A stretch of 64,000 nt of DNA from Romboutsia lituseburensis DSM 797 (GCF_900103615.1 NZ_FNGW01000005.1:62001-126000), one strand, 5' to 3'. Counted from the first letter of the stretch, positions 54,099-62,809 are shown. The notes: generated from the letters alone by a model not told the origin. Translations and numbers: made by a program.

Positions 54099-54824
54099 TT
54101 AACAATTTTCTGTATTGTTCATTTCCTCATAACTCTTTCTTATTATGTCCATGTGCTCTTTCATTTTATTATACGCTTCATCTGGATTTTTGCAACTTAT
54201 TGCCTCATATATTGCATCATGCTTATCAACTAGTACCTCTTTAGTCCAGGAAGTTGCTATTATTTTTTCTCTTGCATCTTTTATGAATCCTTCAAACAGC
54301 TTTGAAGATGTCACAAATAAACTTTCAATTAAATAATTTTTACTCATTGATACTAATTTTTTGTGAAATTTTTGATCTAATCGTACAATTTCTTTTTTGT
54401 TGCTACTTTGTTGTGTTTCTTTTTTCATTTCGTCAACAATAGCTTTAAGTTCTCTGCAATCCTCCTCTGTAGATTTTATAGCTGCAATTTTAACTGTTTG
54501 AAGCTCTAACATTTCTCTAAGCTCTAATACATTTTGCCATGTGCCATCATTTAACTTAAATATCATAGAAAGAGGCTCTATTAAAGATTTTTCTATATTT
54601 GTACAGATAAAATTACCTTCACCTTGTCTACTTTCTACAACTCCCATAGTTTCTAATACCCTTAATGCTTCTCTTATAGATGTTCTACTTACCCTCATAC
54701 GATCAGATAATTCTCTTTCTGATGGTAGCTTGTCTCCTTTTTTAAGTTCACCAATTAAGATACTTTCTTGTATCTGTTCTATAACTTGTTCATATACTTT
54801 TTTGCTAGAAATACTATTAAACAT
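54099..54824 (-). CDS. GntR/FadR-family regulator of lactate utilisation (LctA/LldR-like)
   Basis: DNA-binding regulator of 241 residues. The winged helix (about 10-75) has KLPSERELSDRMRVSRTSIR and ALRVLETMGVVESRQGEGNF; the FCD ligand domain (about 100-235) keeps the usual metal residues, seen in RLDQKFHKKL, VDKHDAIY and MKEHMDII. Being upstream of and on the same strand as lctP-larA-etfBA-lctD, it most likely responds to lactate. Acetobacterium has a GntR regulator (LctA) at the same place. ATG behind AAGGGGG. Confidence 0.88.
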   Translation of the reverse strand: MFNSISSKKVYEQVIEQIQESILIGELKKGDKLPSERELSDRMRVSRTSIREALRVLETMGVVESRQGEGNFICTNIEKSLIEPLSMIFKLNDGTWQNVLELREMLELQTVKIAAIKSTEEDCRELKAIVDEMKKETQQSSNKKEIVRLDQKFHKKLVSMSKNYLIESLFVTSSKLFEGFIKDAREKIIATSWTKEVLVDKHDAIYEAISCKNPDEAYNKMKEHMDIIRKSYEEMNNTENC

Positions 54825-54951
54825 AAATACATCCCCCTTAAATCACACATTGTTGTCTATATATATTATATATCTTAAATGCTTTTATTCATATATATTT
54901 TAAAAACTTAATATAATTATTCTATACTATATTTTTTGTTAGGTGGTAAAT

Positions 54952-56157
54952 ATGAAAAAAAGTACACTATTTATGTTTTTTATGCCAGTATTAATTGTTC
55001 TTGTTTTAATATTCGGAATAATAATTTTTCCAAATGAATCTATACAATCAGCTAAAGAAGGATTATCTATTTGGACTACCGTTTTAATACCTTCTTTACT
55101 TCCATTTGTTATAGGCGCTAATTTAATAGTTGATTTAAAAATAGTAGATATAATAGGTTTTATAATAAATCCTATTACTAGGCTAATTTTTAATGTATCT
55201 GGTAAAAGTGCTTTAGTCTTTGTAATTTCTACTGTATCAGGGTACCCTGTAGGAGCTAAACTTGCGTCCGAATTAAGGACTAACTCTCAGATTTCAAGAT
55301 CAGAAGCTCAAAGATTAGTATCATTTTGTTCTACTTCTGGACCTTTGTTTATAATAGGTGCAGTTGCTACGGGTATGTTTCAAAATTCTGATTTAGGTTA
55401 CTTAATGATTTCATGTCATTATTTAGGAGCAATTTCAGTTGGTTTATTTTTTAGAAATTATGGAAATGAAAAAATACCTAAGTCACCTCATTCATTAAGA
55501 TCTAATATTCAAAATGTAATAAATACTAGATATTCAAATGGCCAAGGTTTTTTTGTTTTATTTGGAAATGCTGTATTTAATGGAGTTAATACATTACTGA
55601 TGGTTGGAGGATTTGTTATTGTTTTTTCTGTGGTATTTAAAATTTTATATTTATTTAATATAGTTTCTCTAATTTCATATATAATTTATATACCTTTATC
55701 TTTCTTTGGAGTTACAAAAGAGCTTTGTTTTGCTTTTATAAGTGGTTTATTTGAAATGACTATAGGATGTAATAAAGTAGCTGCTGTAGTTTCTACACCA
55801 GAAGTTTTAAGAGCTATTTTAGCTAGCTTTTTAATAGGCTTTAGTGGTTTATCTATACTTGCTCAATGTTGTAACTTTTTAGCAAAAACTGATATAGATA
55901 TAAAATTATATATTTTTAGTAAACTATTGCATGGTACATTAGCTGGGTTATTCACATTTTTATTGTACCCAGTATTTAAATCAACTTCTATTGTGTCTAA
56001 TTTCAATACTGTATATAATGTATTTTATAATAATTCTGTCTGGAATTTTTATCTAAGTAACTATAAATTAATACTTCCAATTTTTATAATTATTTACATA
56101 TTAGCTTCATTAATTATACTAGAAAGAACAAGTAATAAAATAAAAAATGCTTCTTAA
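54952..56157 (+). CDS. ylbJ: Sporulation integral membrane protein YlbJ
   Basis: Mother-cell membrane protein needed for normal spore cortex and heat resistance in Bacillus. About eight to ten helices are seen in 401 residues. Conserved segments are WTTVLIPSLLPFVIGANL, SGYPVGAKLASEL and SFCSTSGPLFIIGAV, and the family resembles nucleoside-type transporters. I take the ATG at 54952, five bases after AGGTGG; a GTG three codons before would use part of that site. Divergent from the GntR gene. No SigE promoter could be placed with confidence. Confidence 0.9.
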   Translation: MKKSTLFMFFMPVLIVLVLIFGIIIFPNESIQSAKEGLSIWTTVLIPSLLPFVIGANLIVDLKIVDIIGFIINPITRLIFNVSGKSALVFVISTVSGYPVGAKLASELRTNSQISRSEAQRLVSFCSTSGPLFIIGAVATGMFQNSDLGYLMISCHYLGAISVGLFFRNYGNEKIPKSPHSLRSNIQNVINTRYSNGQGFFVLFGNAVFNGVNTLLMVGGFVIVFSVVFKILYLFNIVSLISYIIYIPLSFFGVTKELCFAFISGLFEMTIGCNKVAAVVSTPEVLRAILASFLIGFSGLSILAQCCNFLAKTDIDIKLYIFSKLLHGTLAGLFTFLLYPVFKSTSIVSNFNTVYNVFYNNSVWNFYLSNYKLILPIFIIIYILASLIILERTSNKIKNAS

Positions 56158-56164
56158 ACGATAT

Positions 56165-56200
56165 AAAAATAACCTCTAAATTGATTTAGAGGTTATTTTT
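56165..56200. terminator. Bidirectional terminator between ylbJ and the coiled-coil gene
   Basis: AAAAATAACCTCTAAAT and ATTTAGAGGTTATTTTT are perfect 17-bp complements with A and T runs at the two ends, so the element can end both convergent genes. The loop is only two bases, so the top of the stem probably opens. Confidence 0.9.
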
Positions 56201-56209
56201 TATAAGTTA

Positions 56210-56734
56210 CTATCTATCTGGTTGCAATTCTTTTCTATCCCTAGATATATCTTCTAACATATTCTTTAAGTTATATTCTAAGTTAACCAATACATTATCA
56301 GCATAATCTATTGATCCTAATCTAATTTCATTTGCAACTCTTTCTGCTCTTGAAATTATTGCACTTGCTTGCTCTTCTGCTTTTGCTACAGGTTCACTTG
56401 CTTCTACATAAGCTTTTACAACTTCTTCAGAATTCTTTTTTAACTCTTCTATATTACTATTATATTCTTCTCTTACTTTTTCTGACTCTTTATTAGCTTG
56501 CGCTATTATTTCTGCTGCCTCTTGTTTTGCATCACTTATAATTTTATGTCTTTCTTTATTTATCCAAGTAGCTTGCTTTACCTCTTCTGGTATTAAAGCC
56601 TTTATTTCATTTATTATTCCTAAAACTTCATTTTTATCAATCCCAGACTTATGAGAAAAAGGTATTGAAGAAGCATTATTTATAATACTTTCTAACTCTT
56701 CAAATAACTCTATCATTTCTAAGTTTGCATACAT
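56210..56734 (-). CDS. Coiled-coil protein of unknown function downstream of coaD
   Basis: A 174-residue, mostly helical protein. From about residue 58 to 170 it is a charged coiled coil rich in Ala, Glu and Lys (for example KQEAAEIIAQANKESEKV), similar in style to DivIVA or ATP synthase b-subunit stalks, which is how such proteins are often labelled. No membrane helix or catalytic motif is visible. It follows coaD by three bases, so it is in the recG-rsmD-coaD group. I do not assign a function. Confidence 0.8.
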   Translation of the reverse strand: MYANLEMIELFEELESIINNASSIPFSHKSGIDKNEVLGIINEIKALIPEEVKQATWINKERHKIISDAKQEAAEIIAQANKESEKVREEYNSNIEELKKNSEEVVKAYVEASEPVAKAEEQASAIISRAERVANEIRLGSIDYADNVLVNLEYNLKNMLEDISRDRKELQPDR

Positions 56735-56737
56735 TGC

Positions 56738-57235
56738 TTATTTCCCCCTATTTGCTTTTCTTTTTAACTCATCTAAAACCACTTTTGGCACTAAATTTTT
56801 TATATCTGCATCAAAATTTAAAACTTCTTTAATTAATGACGAACTTATAAATGAATATTTTGTTGCCGTAGGTAATATTATTGTTTCTATATTAGGATTT
56901 AACTCTTTATTCATATGAGCCATCTGTAGTTCATACTCTATATCTGCTCCACTTCTAATACCTCTAACTAGTGTATCTATTCCATTTTCTTGACAGTAAT
57001 TTACTAAAAGTCCATTAAAGCTAACTACTTTAATATTATCTAAGTTACTTGTACACTTTTTTATTAAATCTACTCTTTCCTCAAATGTAAACATCCCTTT
57101 TTTATTCGGGTTGTAAAGTACTCCTATTTGCAACTCATCAAATATACGTGCTGATCTGCAAATTATGTCTAAGTGACCATTTGTTATCGGGTCAAAGCTA
57201 CCTGCAAATATAGCTTTTCTTATCTTTTTTTCCAT
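56738..57235 (-). CDS. coaD: Phosphopantetheine adenylyltransferase
   Basis: Fourth step of coenzyme A synthesis: 4'-phosphopantetheine plus ATP to dephospho-CoA. The nucleotidyltransferase motif GSFDPITNGHLDII (T/HxGH, near residue 12) is intact, as is RGIRSGADIEYELQMAHMNK. The C-terminal SFISSSLIKEV is the second ATP motif. The 165 residues are normal. It lies 20 bases after rsmD as in Bacillus. Confidence 0.96.
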   Translation of the reverse strand: MEKKIRKAIFAGSFDPITNGHLDIICRSARIFDELQIGVLYNPNKKGMFTFEERVDLIKKCTSNLDNIKVVSFNGLLVNYCQENGIDTLVRGIRSGADIEYELQMAHMNKELNPNIETIILPTATKYSFISSSLIKEVLNFDADIKNLVPKVVLDELKRKANRGK

Positions 57236-57255
57236 ACTACAGCTAAGCCTCCAAT

Positions 57256-57804
57256 TTATAGTTTATAAAATGTAAGAGTTGTATTTCCATATTTTTTAGA
57301 CTTAGATTTTTCCAATCTTCCTATATTTTCTGGAAAATCATCTTTACTATCATGCTCTATTACTATTATCCCATCTTCATCTAATAAATCTGCATTGTCT
57401 ATTTTTTCTAATGCGTTGATAAACATATCTTTATAATATGGAGGGTCCATAAATATAACATCAAATTTACTATTTTGAGTTTCTAATCTACTGATAGCAT
57501 CTTTAAAGTCTAAGTTTAAAACTACACTTTCATTTTCCACTCTAGCCTTTTTTATATTTGATTTTACTAATGCTATGCTTTCTTTGCTTACATCTACAAA
57601 AACACATTTTTTAGCTCCTCTTGATAAACATTCTATCCCTAAAGATCCAGTTCCTGCAAAAAGATCTAACACAGTGCTTTCCATTATGTACTGATTTATT
57701 ACATTAAATAAAGACTCCTTAACTCTATCAGTTGTAGGTCTTACATCATCATTTTTAGGAGTATTTAATTTTAATCCTCTAACTTTTCCTGATATTACTC
57801 TCAA
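57256..57804 (-). CDS. rsmD: 16S rRNA (guanine966-N2)-methyltransferase RsmD
   Basis: Methylates G966 of 16S rRNA. MRVISGKVRGLKL is the conserved start, the SAM motif is VLDLFAGTGSLGIE (near residue 45), and the catalytic motif is FMDPPYYKD. RPTTDRVKESLFNVI also fits. The 182 residues are normal. It is 40 bases downstream of recG. Confidence 0.95.
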   Translation of the reverse strand: MRVISGKVRGLKLNTPKNDDVRPTTDRVKESLFNVINQYIMESTVLDLFAGTGSLGIECLSRGAKKCVFVDVSKESIALVKSNIKKARVENESVVLNLDFKDAISRLETQNSKFDVIFMDPPYYKDMFINALEKIDNADLLDEDGIIVIEHDSKDDFPENIGRLEKSKSKKYGNTTLTFYKL

Positions 57805-57844
57805 TGTTATTTCACCTCATTGTATATTTTAACATAATTTTAAA

Positions 57845-59905
57845 TTAATTTAACGAAATTTCTTTTATAGAATGTTCAAATTTATTCATTATTTCTTTTT
57901 TAATTAATTGATTCTCATAATTTTGTAATTTCCTATCTTCACTTACTATATATCTGGCTTCTTGTTGAGCTAATTTTAATATTTTCATATGTTTAAATAT
58001 ATTAGCTACCTTAAGCTCTGGTAAGCCATGCTGTCTTGTCCCAAAAAATTCACCTGGACCTCTTATCTCTAAATCTTTTTCAGATATTTTAAAACCATCA
58101 TTAGTTTCTTCCATAATTGACATTCTTTGCTTGCATACTTCAGATTTTGAAGCATATATCAGTATACAATATGATTTATGACTCCCTCTACCTACACGCC
58201 CTCTTAATTGGTGTAATTGAGCCAATCCAAATCTTTCTGCATTTTCAATTATCATAAGAGTAGCATTAGGGACGTTCACTCCAACTTCTATTACTGTTGT
58301 AGATACTAGTATATCTATTTCTCTATTTTTAAAACTCTTCATAATTAAATCTTTTTCACTTGGTTTCATTTTTCCATGTAAAAGACCCACTTTTAGGTCA
58401 CTAAAATATTCTAATTTTAATTCCTCTACTAAATCTACAGCAGCCTTAGCTTCTATTGCTTCACTTTCTTCTACTAAAGGGCATACTATATACACTTGTC
58501 TTCCTTTTTCTACTTCTTTTCTTACTAAAGAATTATATGCTCTATCTCTTTTTGACTTATCTATAGCAATTGTTTCTATAGGTTGTCTACCTGGAGGTAG
58601 TTCATCAATTATAGATATATCTAAATCTCCATATAATATAAGAGCTAGCGTTCTTGGTATTGGTGTTGCTGTCATTACTAGTATATCGGGATTTTCTCCC
58701 TTTTCAGATAATTTACTTCTTTGCCTAACTCCAAATCTATGTTGCTCATCAGTGATTACTAAACCTAAATTATTAAATTCAACTTTATCTTCTATCAAAG
58801 CATGTGTTCCTATTAAAATATCAACTTCTTTATTTTTAGTTTTTTCTAGTACAGATTCTTTTTGTTTTTTAGTTAAACTACCTACCAATAACTCAATATT
58901 AATTCCAAAAGGTTTTAATGTTTCCGTCAATGATATATAATGTTGCTCTGCTAATATTTCAGTTGGTGCCATTAAAGCACCTTGAAATCCATTAAATACA
59001 CAGTGTGCTAAGGATAGTAGTGCCACTACAGTCTTTCCTGAACCAACATCACCCTGTACTAATCTATTCATAGCTTTATTACACTGCATATCTTCAATTA
59101 TTTCATTTAATGCCCTATTTTGAGCTTTTGTCAATTTAAATGGCAATGAAGTTAATACATCATCTAGTTTTTTATTTTCTTCAAATTTTATACCATCTGA
59201 CTCCTCAACTCCATTTTTAAATAAAAACAAGCCTAATTGAAGTATTAAAAACTCTTCAAATACTATTCTATATAAAGCTATTTTTAGAGATTCCTTACTA
59301 ATTGGATTGTGCAAATTTCTTATCGCATAATCTATACTACATAATTTATATTTATCAATTATATGTTTAGGCATATATTCTTTAATTACTAAACTTTCAT
59401 CACTTAAAACATTTTTTATTATACCTATGATATCCTTATTACTTACACCATATGTCAAAGGATATATAGGCATTATTTTACAAGTATTTTTAGGACTATT
59501 GGTTAAATATTCTACTTCACAGGAACTTATCTCTATCTTTTTAAATTCTTTTTTAACTTTTCCAAAAACTAAAATAGTATCACCTGGTTTAAATGCATTT
59601 TTTACATATTGTTGATTAAAAAATACTAATTTTGCATACCCAGTTTCATCTCTAACATCAACTTTAGTTATACTTAATCCTTTTCTTGGACTTGATGTAC
59701 TGACTCCAACTATAACAACTTTTATTGTAGCTTTCTCTTCATTTTCTAATTGTATTATTTTTTTCAAGTTATTTCTATCTTCAAACTGTCTAGGAAAATA
59801 ATACAATAAATCTTTTAATGTAAATATATTTAATTTATTAAGCTTCTCAGCTCTTTTAGGACCTATTCCTTTTACATACTGTATATCTTTATTTAAATCT
59901 AACAT
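57845..59905 (-). CDS. recG: ATP-dependent DNA helicase RecG
   Basis: Branch-migrating helicase that remodels stalled forks and Holliday junctions. An N-terminal wedge/OB domain (YVKGIGPKRAEKL, DLLYYFPRQFEDR) precedes helicase motifs: GDVGSGKT (Walker A), DEQHRFGVRQR (DEAD-like), TATPIPRTLAL (III), and the late VSTTVIEVGVNVPNA and QLRGRVGRG. I take the ATG at 59905, six bases after AGGTG; a GTG three codons earlier overlaps that site. About 686 residues. Confidence 0.96.
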   Translation of the reverse strand: MLDLNKDIQYVKGIGPKRAEKLNKLNIFTLKDLLYYFPRQFEDRNNLKKIIQLENEEKATIKVVIVGVSTSSPRKGLSITKVDVRDETGYAKLVFFNQQYVKNAFKPGDTILVFGKVKKEFKKIEISSCEVEYLTNSPKNTCKIMPIYPLTYGVSNKDIIGIIKNVLSDESLVIKEYMPKHIIDKYKLCSIDYAIRNLHNPISKESLKIALYRIVFEEFLILQLGLFLFKNGVEESDGIKFEENKKLDDVLTSLPFKLTKAQNRALNEIIEDMQCNKAMNRLVQGDVGSGKTVVALLSLAHCVFNGFQGALMAPTEILAEQHYISLTETLKPFGINIELLVGSLTKKQKESVLEKTKNKEVDILIGTHALIEDKVEFNNLGLVITDEQHRFGVRQRSKLSEKGENPDILVMTATPIPRTLALILYGDLDISIIDELPPGRQPIETIAIDKSKRDRAYNSLVRKEVEKGRQVYIVCPLVEESEAIEAKAAVDLVEELKLEYFSDLKVGLLHGKMKPSEKDLIMKSFKNREIDILVSTTVIEVGVNVPNATLMIIENAERFGLAQLHQLRGRVGRGSHKSYCILIYASKSEVCKQRMSIMEETNDGFKISEKDLEIRGPGEFFGTRQHGLPELKVANIFKHMKILKLAQQEARYIVSEDRKLQNYENQLIKKEIMNKFEHSIKEISLN

Positions 59906-59923
59906 TTTTATCACCTATTACGT

Positions 59924-59967
59924 AAAAATCCTGTATAACCCCCTAAAAATAGTGCGATTATACAGGA
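59924..59967 (-). terminator. Terminator-like hairpin after fakA
   Basis: TCCTGTATAA and TTATACAGGA form a 10-bp stem around a 19-base loop, followed by five T on the minus strand. It lies about 50 bases after fakA and ends about 20 bases before the recG start, so recG may depend on read-through or another promoter. Confidence 0.7.
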
Positions 59968-60015
59968 CCTTTAAGTTATATTATATAACAAACAGTTGTA
60001 TAAATTTTATTGATA

Positions 60016-61641
60016 TTATTCTACTGATATTAAGTAATAATAAAGAGGTTGACCTCCATAGTATAACTCTACATCTATATCTTCAAATTTCTCTTCTAAC
60101 TCATCACGAAGATTGTTTGCTTCTTCTTCACTTACATCTTCTCCATAGAATAAAGTTATTATAGCACTATCTTCATCAACTAATTTTTCAACAAGTTGTG
60201 AAGTCACTTTATCCACTGAGTCTCCTGCTCCCAATAAATTACCTTCTGCTATTCCTATTATATTGCCTTCTTTAACTTCTATATCATTCATAACTGTATC
60301 TCTAACAGCATATGTTACTTGACCTGATTTTACTAATCCTAAAGATTGCATCATTGCTTCTTCATTTTCTTGTACTGTAGCATCACCATTGAAGTTTACT
60401 AAAGCAGTAAATCCTTGAGGTGTATTTTTTGTAGGTATAACTATTATATTCTTTTCACTTAATTCTTTAGCTTGATTAGCAGCCATTATTATATTGCTGT
60501 TGTTAGGGAATATAAATATATTTTTAGCATGAATATGCTCTATAGCATTCATAAAATCCTCTGTGCTTGGATTCATTGTTTGTCCACCTTCTATTATATG
60601 GTCAACTCCAAAATCTTTAAATATTTTAGCAAGACCTTCACCCATAGATGTAGCTATAAATCCAAATTCTTTTTCCTCTACTGAAGATGCTGTTTCATCT
60701 TGAGCTTCAAGAACTAAGTTTTCATGCTGAACTCTCATATTTTCTATCTTTATAGTTACTAATTGACCATGTTTTAGTGCATCTTGTAACACTAATCCTG
60801 GATCATTAGTATGTACATGGACTTTTATTACACCTTCATCTCCAACTACAGCTAAACTATCTCCATATTTCATCATTATATCTCTTATCTCAGTATCACT
60901 TATAGAGTTACTTTCTAATATAAATTCTGTACAATATCCGAACTTAATATCATCTGGATTTATTTGATTATTTGATATTTCTATTGTAGATACATTTGAT
61001 GCTGATGAATCTTGTACTTGTATAGAATTCCCTCTTAATGAGCTTAACATTCCTTCATATATTAAAACTAGCCCTTTTCCTCCTGAATCTACAACGCCAG
61101 CTTCTTTTAATGCTTTTAGAAGATTTGGCGTTCTATTTAAAGATTCATTTGCTTCTTTTATAACAAGTTCTAAGAACTTTATTAAATCTTTTTCTTTTTT
61201 GCAAGCTTGTACTGCATATTCTCCACTTTCTCTTACAACAGTTAATATTGTTCCTTCTATTGGTTTTATAACAGCTTTATACGCAGTATCTGAACCATTT
61301 TTAAATGCCTTAGCTAATTCTTCTGTTGATAAATTTTCTTTACCTTCTATTGCTTTTGCAAATCCTCTAATTATTTGTGATAATATAACCCCAGAGTTTC
61401 CTCTTGCACCCATTAAAGATCCTTTAGAAAGTGCCTTACCTATATTTGTTATATCGTCTCCCTCTACTTTAGATAATTCTTTCATAGCATAAGATATAGT
61501 AAGAGACATGTTTGTTCCTGTATCTCCATCTGGCACTGGGAACACATTTAACTTGTCTACTAAATCCTTATTATTTTGAAGGTTGTTTGCACCTGATACA
61601 AACATATCCCTTAACTGTTTTCCGTCTATATACTGAATCAT
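60016..61641 (-). CDS. fakA: Fatty acid kinase catalytic subunit FakA (DAK2 domain, YloV)
   Basis: Phosphorylates FakB-bound exogenous fatty acids to acyl-phosphates, which enter PlsX/PlsY phospholipid synthesis. The DAK2 nucleotide domain is at the N-terminus (NVFPVPDGDTGTNMSLT near residue 31, then GSLMGARGNSGVILSQ), followed by a central domain (CTEFILES, with VKVHVHTNDPG-like residues) and a C-terminal FakB-binding region. 541 residues. Partner FakB (DegV family) is not in the window. It lies 14 bases after the Asp23 gene, as in Bacillus (yloU-yloV). Confidence 0.94.
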   Translation of the reverse strand: MIQYIDGKQLRDMFVSGANNLQNNKDLVDKLNVFPVPDGDTGTNMSLTISYAMKELSKVEGDDITNIGKALSKGSLMGARGNSGVILSQIIRGFAKAIEGKENLSTEELAKAFKNGSDTAYKAVIKPIEGTILTVVRESGEYAVQACKKEKDLIKFLELVIKEANESLNRTPNLLKALKEAGVVDSGGKGLVLIYEGMLSSLRGNSIQVQDSSASNVSTIEISNNQINPDDIKFGYCTEFILESNSISDTEIRDIMMKYGDSLAVVGDEGVIKVHVHTNDPGLVLQDALKHGQLVTIKIENMRVQHENLVLEAQDETASSVEEKEFGFIATSMGEGLAKIFKDFGVDHIIEGGQTMNPSTEDFMNAIEHIHAKNIFIFPNNSNIIMAANQAKELSEKNIIVIPTKNTPQGFTALVNFNGDATVQENEEAMMQSLGLVKSGQVTYAVRDTVMNDIEVKEGNIIGIAEGNLLGAGDSVDKVTSQLVEKLVDEDSAIITLFYGEDVSEEEANNLRDELEEKFEDIDVELYYGGQPLYYYLISVE

Positions 61642-61655
61642 TTTTTTCCTCCTAA

Positions 61656-62006
61656 TTACTTAACTCTAATTCCTTGTACATTAATATCTATTTTACTAAC
61701 CTTTATAGCCGTCATGTTCTCAACTGTATATTTTACTCTATCAATGATATTATTTGCAACTGTTGATATATTTGTTCCGTACTGTAATATTACATATAAT
61801 TCTATTGCTATAGTGTTATCTTCTAGTTCTTCTACTAAAACTCCTTTAAAGCCATTCTCGCCTTTTAATAATTCTACTATACCCTTAGATTTGTATGCTA
61901 AGCCTACTAATCCATAACTTTCCATAGCCGATCTATATGCTATTTGAGATATCACTTGTTTATCTATTTCTATGCTTCCATATTGATTGTTTATTTTTGC
62001 ACTCAT
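61656..62006 (-). CDS. Asp23/Gls24 family protein (YloU-like)
   Basis: 116-residue member of the Asp23 family, always found next to fakA. The core reads GSIEIDKQVISQIAYRSAME, VILQYGTNISTVANNIIDRV and ends VSKIDINVQGIRVK. It differs from the other family member at 30865-31227 in lacking the charged tail. Position next to fakA suggests a link to fatty-acid or envelope homeostasis. ATG behind AAGGGGG. Confidence 0.93.
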   Translation of the reverse strand: MSAKINNQYGSIEIDKQVISQIAYRSAMESYGLVGLAYKSKGIVELLKGENGFKGVLVEELEDNTIAIELYVILQYGTNISTVANNIIDRVKYTVENMTAIKVSKIDINVQGIRVK

Positions 62007-62154
62007 GGTTGACCCCCTTAAGTTCTTTTTTTATTATTTTTATTTTGCTCAGAAAAAGCTTAAAACTTTCTATTTTTTATGATATATAAGATATTATATA
62101 GGTATTTTTAGTATAATTGTATATAATTTCAAATATATTATCTAAAAATTTCTA

Positions 62155-62190
62155 TAATATGAAAATAAAAATTTTCATATTACTTTTTTT
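62155..62190 (+). terminator. Weak AT-rich hairpin with T-run in the yloU-rpmB gap
   Basis: TAATATGAAAAT and ATTTTCATATTA pair with a four-base loop, followed by CTTTTTTT on the plus strand. The stem has one G-C pair on each arm, so it is weak. It may stop antisense transcription from the yloU side. Part of a 480-base divergent gap that has no protein gene. Confidence 0.4.
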
Positions 62191-62229
62191 ATATTATATA
62201 AATTTATATATACTATAATACTATAAATA

Positions 62230-62320
62230 TGATATAATTTAAACCTACCCAAAATTGTTTTAACAAATATTATTGTATTTTGGGTTATTAGAAAAAGAAA
62301 TTATTAGTATTTCTTTTTTT
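62230..62320 (+). ncRNA. Candidate small RNA or attenuated leader upstream of rpmB
   Basis: An extended -10 (TGATATAAT, 62230-62238) would start a transcript near 62245. A hairpin with arms ACCCAAAAT (62247-62255) and ATTTTGGGT (62277-62285) follows, then an intrinsic terminator: AAAAAGAAAT and ATTTCTTTTT (62292-62318) with seven or more T. rpmB has its own promoter further downstream, so this would give a separate RNA of about 75 bases. No -35 is visible and the AT content is high, so it is a prediction. Confidence 0.4.
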
Positions 62321-62407
62321 AATATTTACTTTATACAAAATTATATATATAATTCTATATGATAACAAGATATTTCTCAATATGTGTAAAGCAAATATAT
62401 ATTTCTA

Positions 62408-62436
62408 TTGCACGTTTTCAATATTTATGTTAATAT
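62408..62436 (+). promoter_or_regulatory. Promoter of rpmB
   Basis: TTGCAC (62408-62413) and TAATAT (62431-62436) are 17 bases apart, and TG one base before the -10 makes it extended. The transcript would begin about 45 bases before the rpmB start. Confidence 0.75.
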
Positions 62437-62486
62437 AAATATGTTTTTAGTCTTTAAATAGTTATCATTTTAAGGAGGTGTACTAA

Positions 62487-62675
62487 ATGGCAAAGGTATG
62501 TAGCGTATGTGGTAAAGGTAAGGTTTCTGGAAACCAAGTATCACACTCAAATAGACATAGCAGAAGAACGTGGTCAGCAAACTTAAGAAGTGTTAGAGCA
62601 ATAATAGATGGTGCTCCTAAGAGAGTTAAAGTTTGTACTAGATGTTTACGTTCTGGTAAAATAGAAAGAGCTTAA
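62487..62675 (+). CDS. rpmB: 50S ribosomal protein L28 (zinc-binding form)
   Basis: 62-residue basic ribosomal protein. It keeps the zinc cysteines: Cys5 and Cys8 (CSVC), Cys50 and Cys53 (CTRC). SHSNRHSRRTWSANLR and KVCTRCLRSGKI are family segments. It is on the plus strand, diverging from yloU-fakA, the same layout as Bacillus rpmB-yloU-yloV. ATG seven bases after AAGGAGGTG. Confidence 0.97.
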   Translation: MAKVCSVCGKGKVSGNQVSHSNRHSRRTWSANLRSVRAIIDGAPKRVKVCTRCLRSGKIERA

Positions 62676-62685
62676 TTGCTTTTTT

Positions 62686-62717
62686 AAAGCCTACTTGGAA
62701 AGTAGGCTTTTATTTTT
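62686..62717 (+). terminator. Intrinsic terminator after rpmB
   Basis: AAAGCCTACT and AGTAGGCTTT pair around a five-base loop, followed by TATTTTTG. It starts about ten bases after the rpmB stop and lies between the convergent rpmB and spoVM. Confidence 0.9.
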
Positions 62718-62731
62718 GTTATATTATTTAT

Positions 62732-62809
62732 TTATTTTTTATTAGGTCTCATAAAACGTAATACTATATTTGACATCCACTTAGGTAATTTTATTGTTAC
62801 CATTTTCAT
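62732..62809 (-). CDS. spoVM: Stage V sporulation protein M
   Basis: A 25-residue amphipathic peptide that senses the curved forespore membrane and anchors SpoIVA. It begins MKMVTIKLPKWMSNIV, very close to Bacillus SpoVM (MKFYTIKLPKFLGGIV), with the key Pro9 conserved, and ends with Arg/Lys-rich residues. The ATG follows GGGGGGAT at five bases. In Bacillus spoVM is also beside rpmB. The gene is easily missed because of its size. Confidence 0.93.
   Translation of the reverse strand: MKMVTIKLPKWMSNIVLRFMRPNKK

Noticed and set aside
62361-62435. 24-codon frame on the plus strand in the rpmB leader region
   Set aside because: No ribosome binding site, AT-driven composition, and it spans the rpmB promoter.
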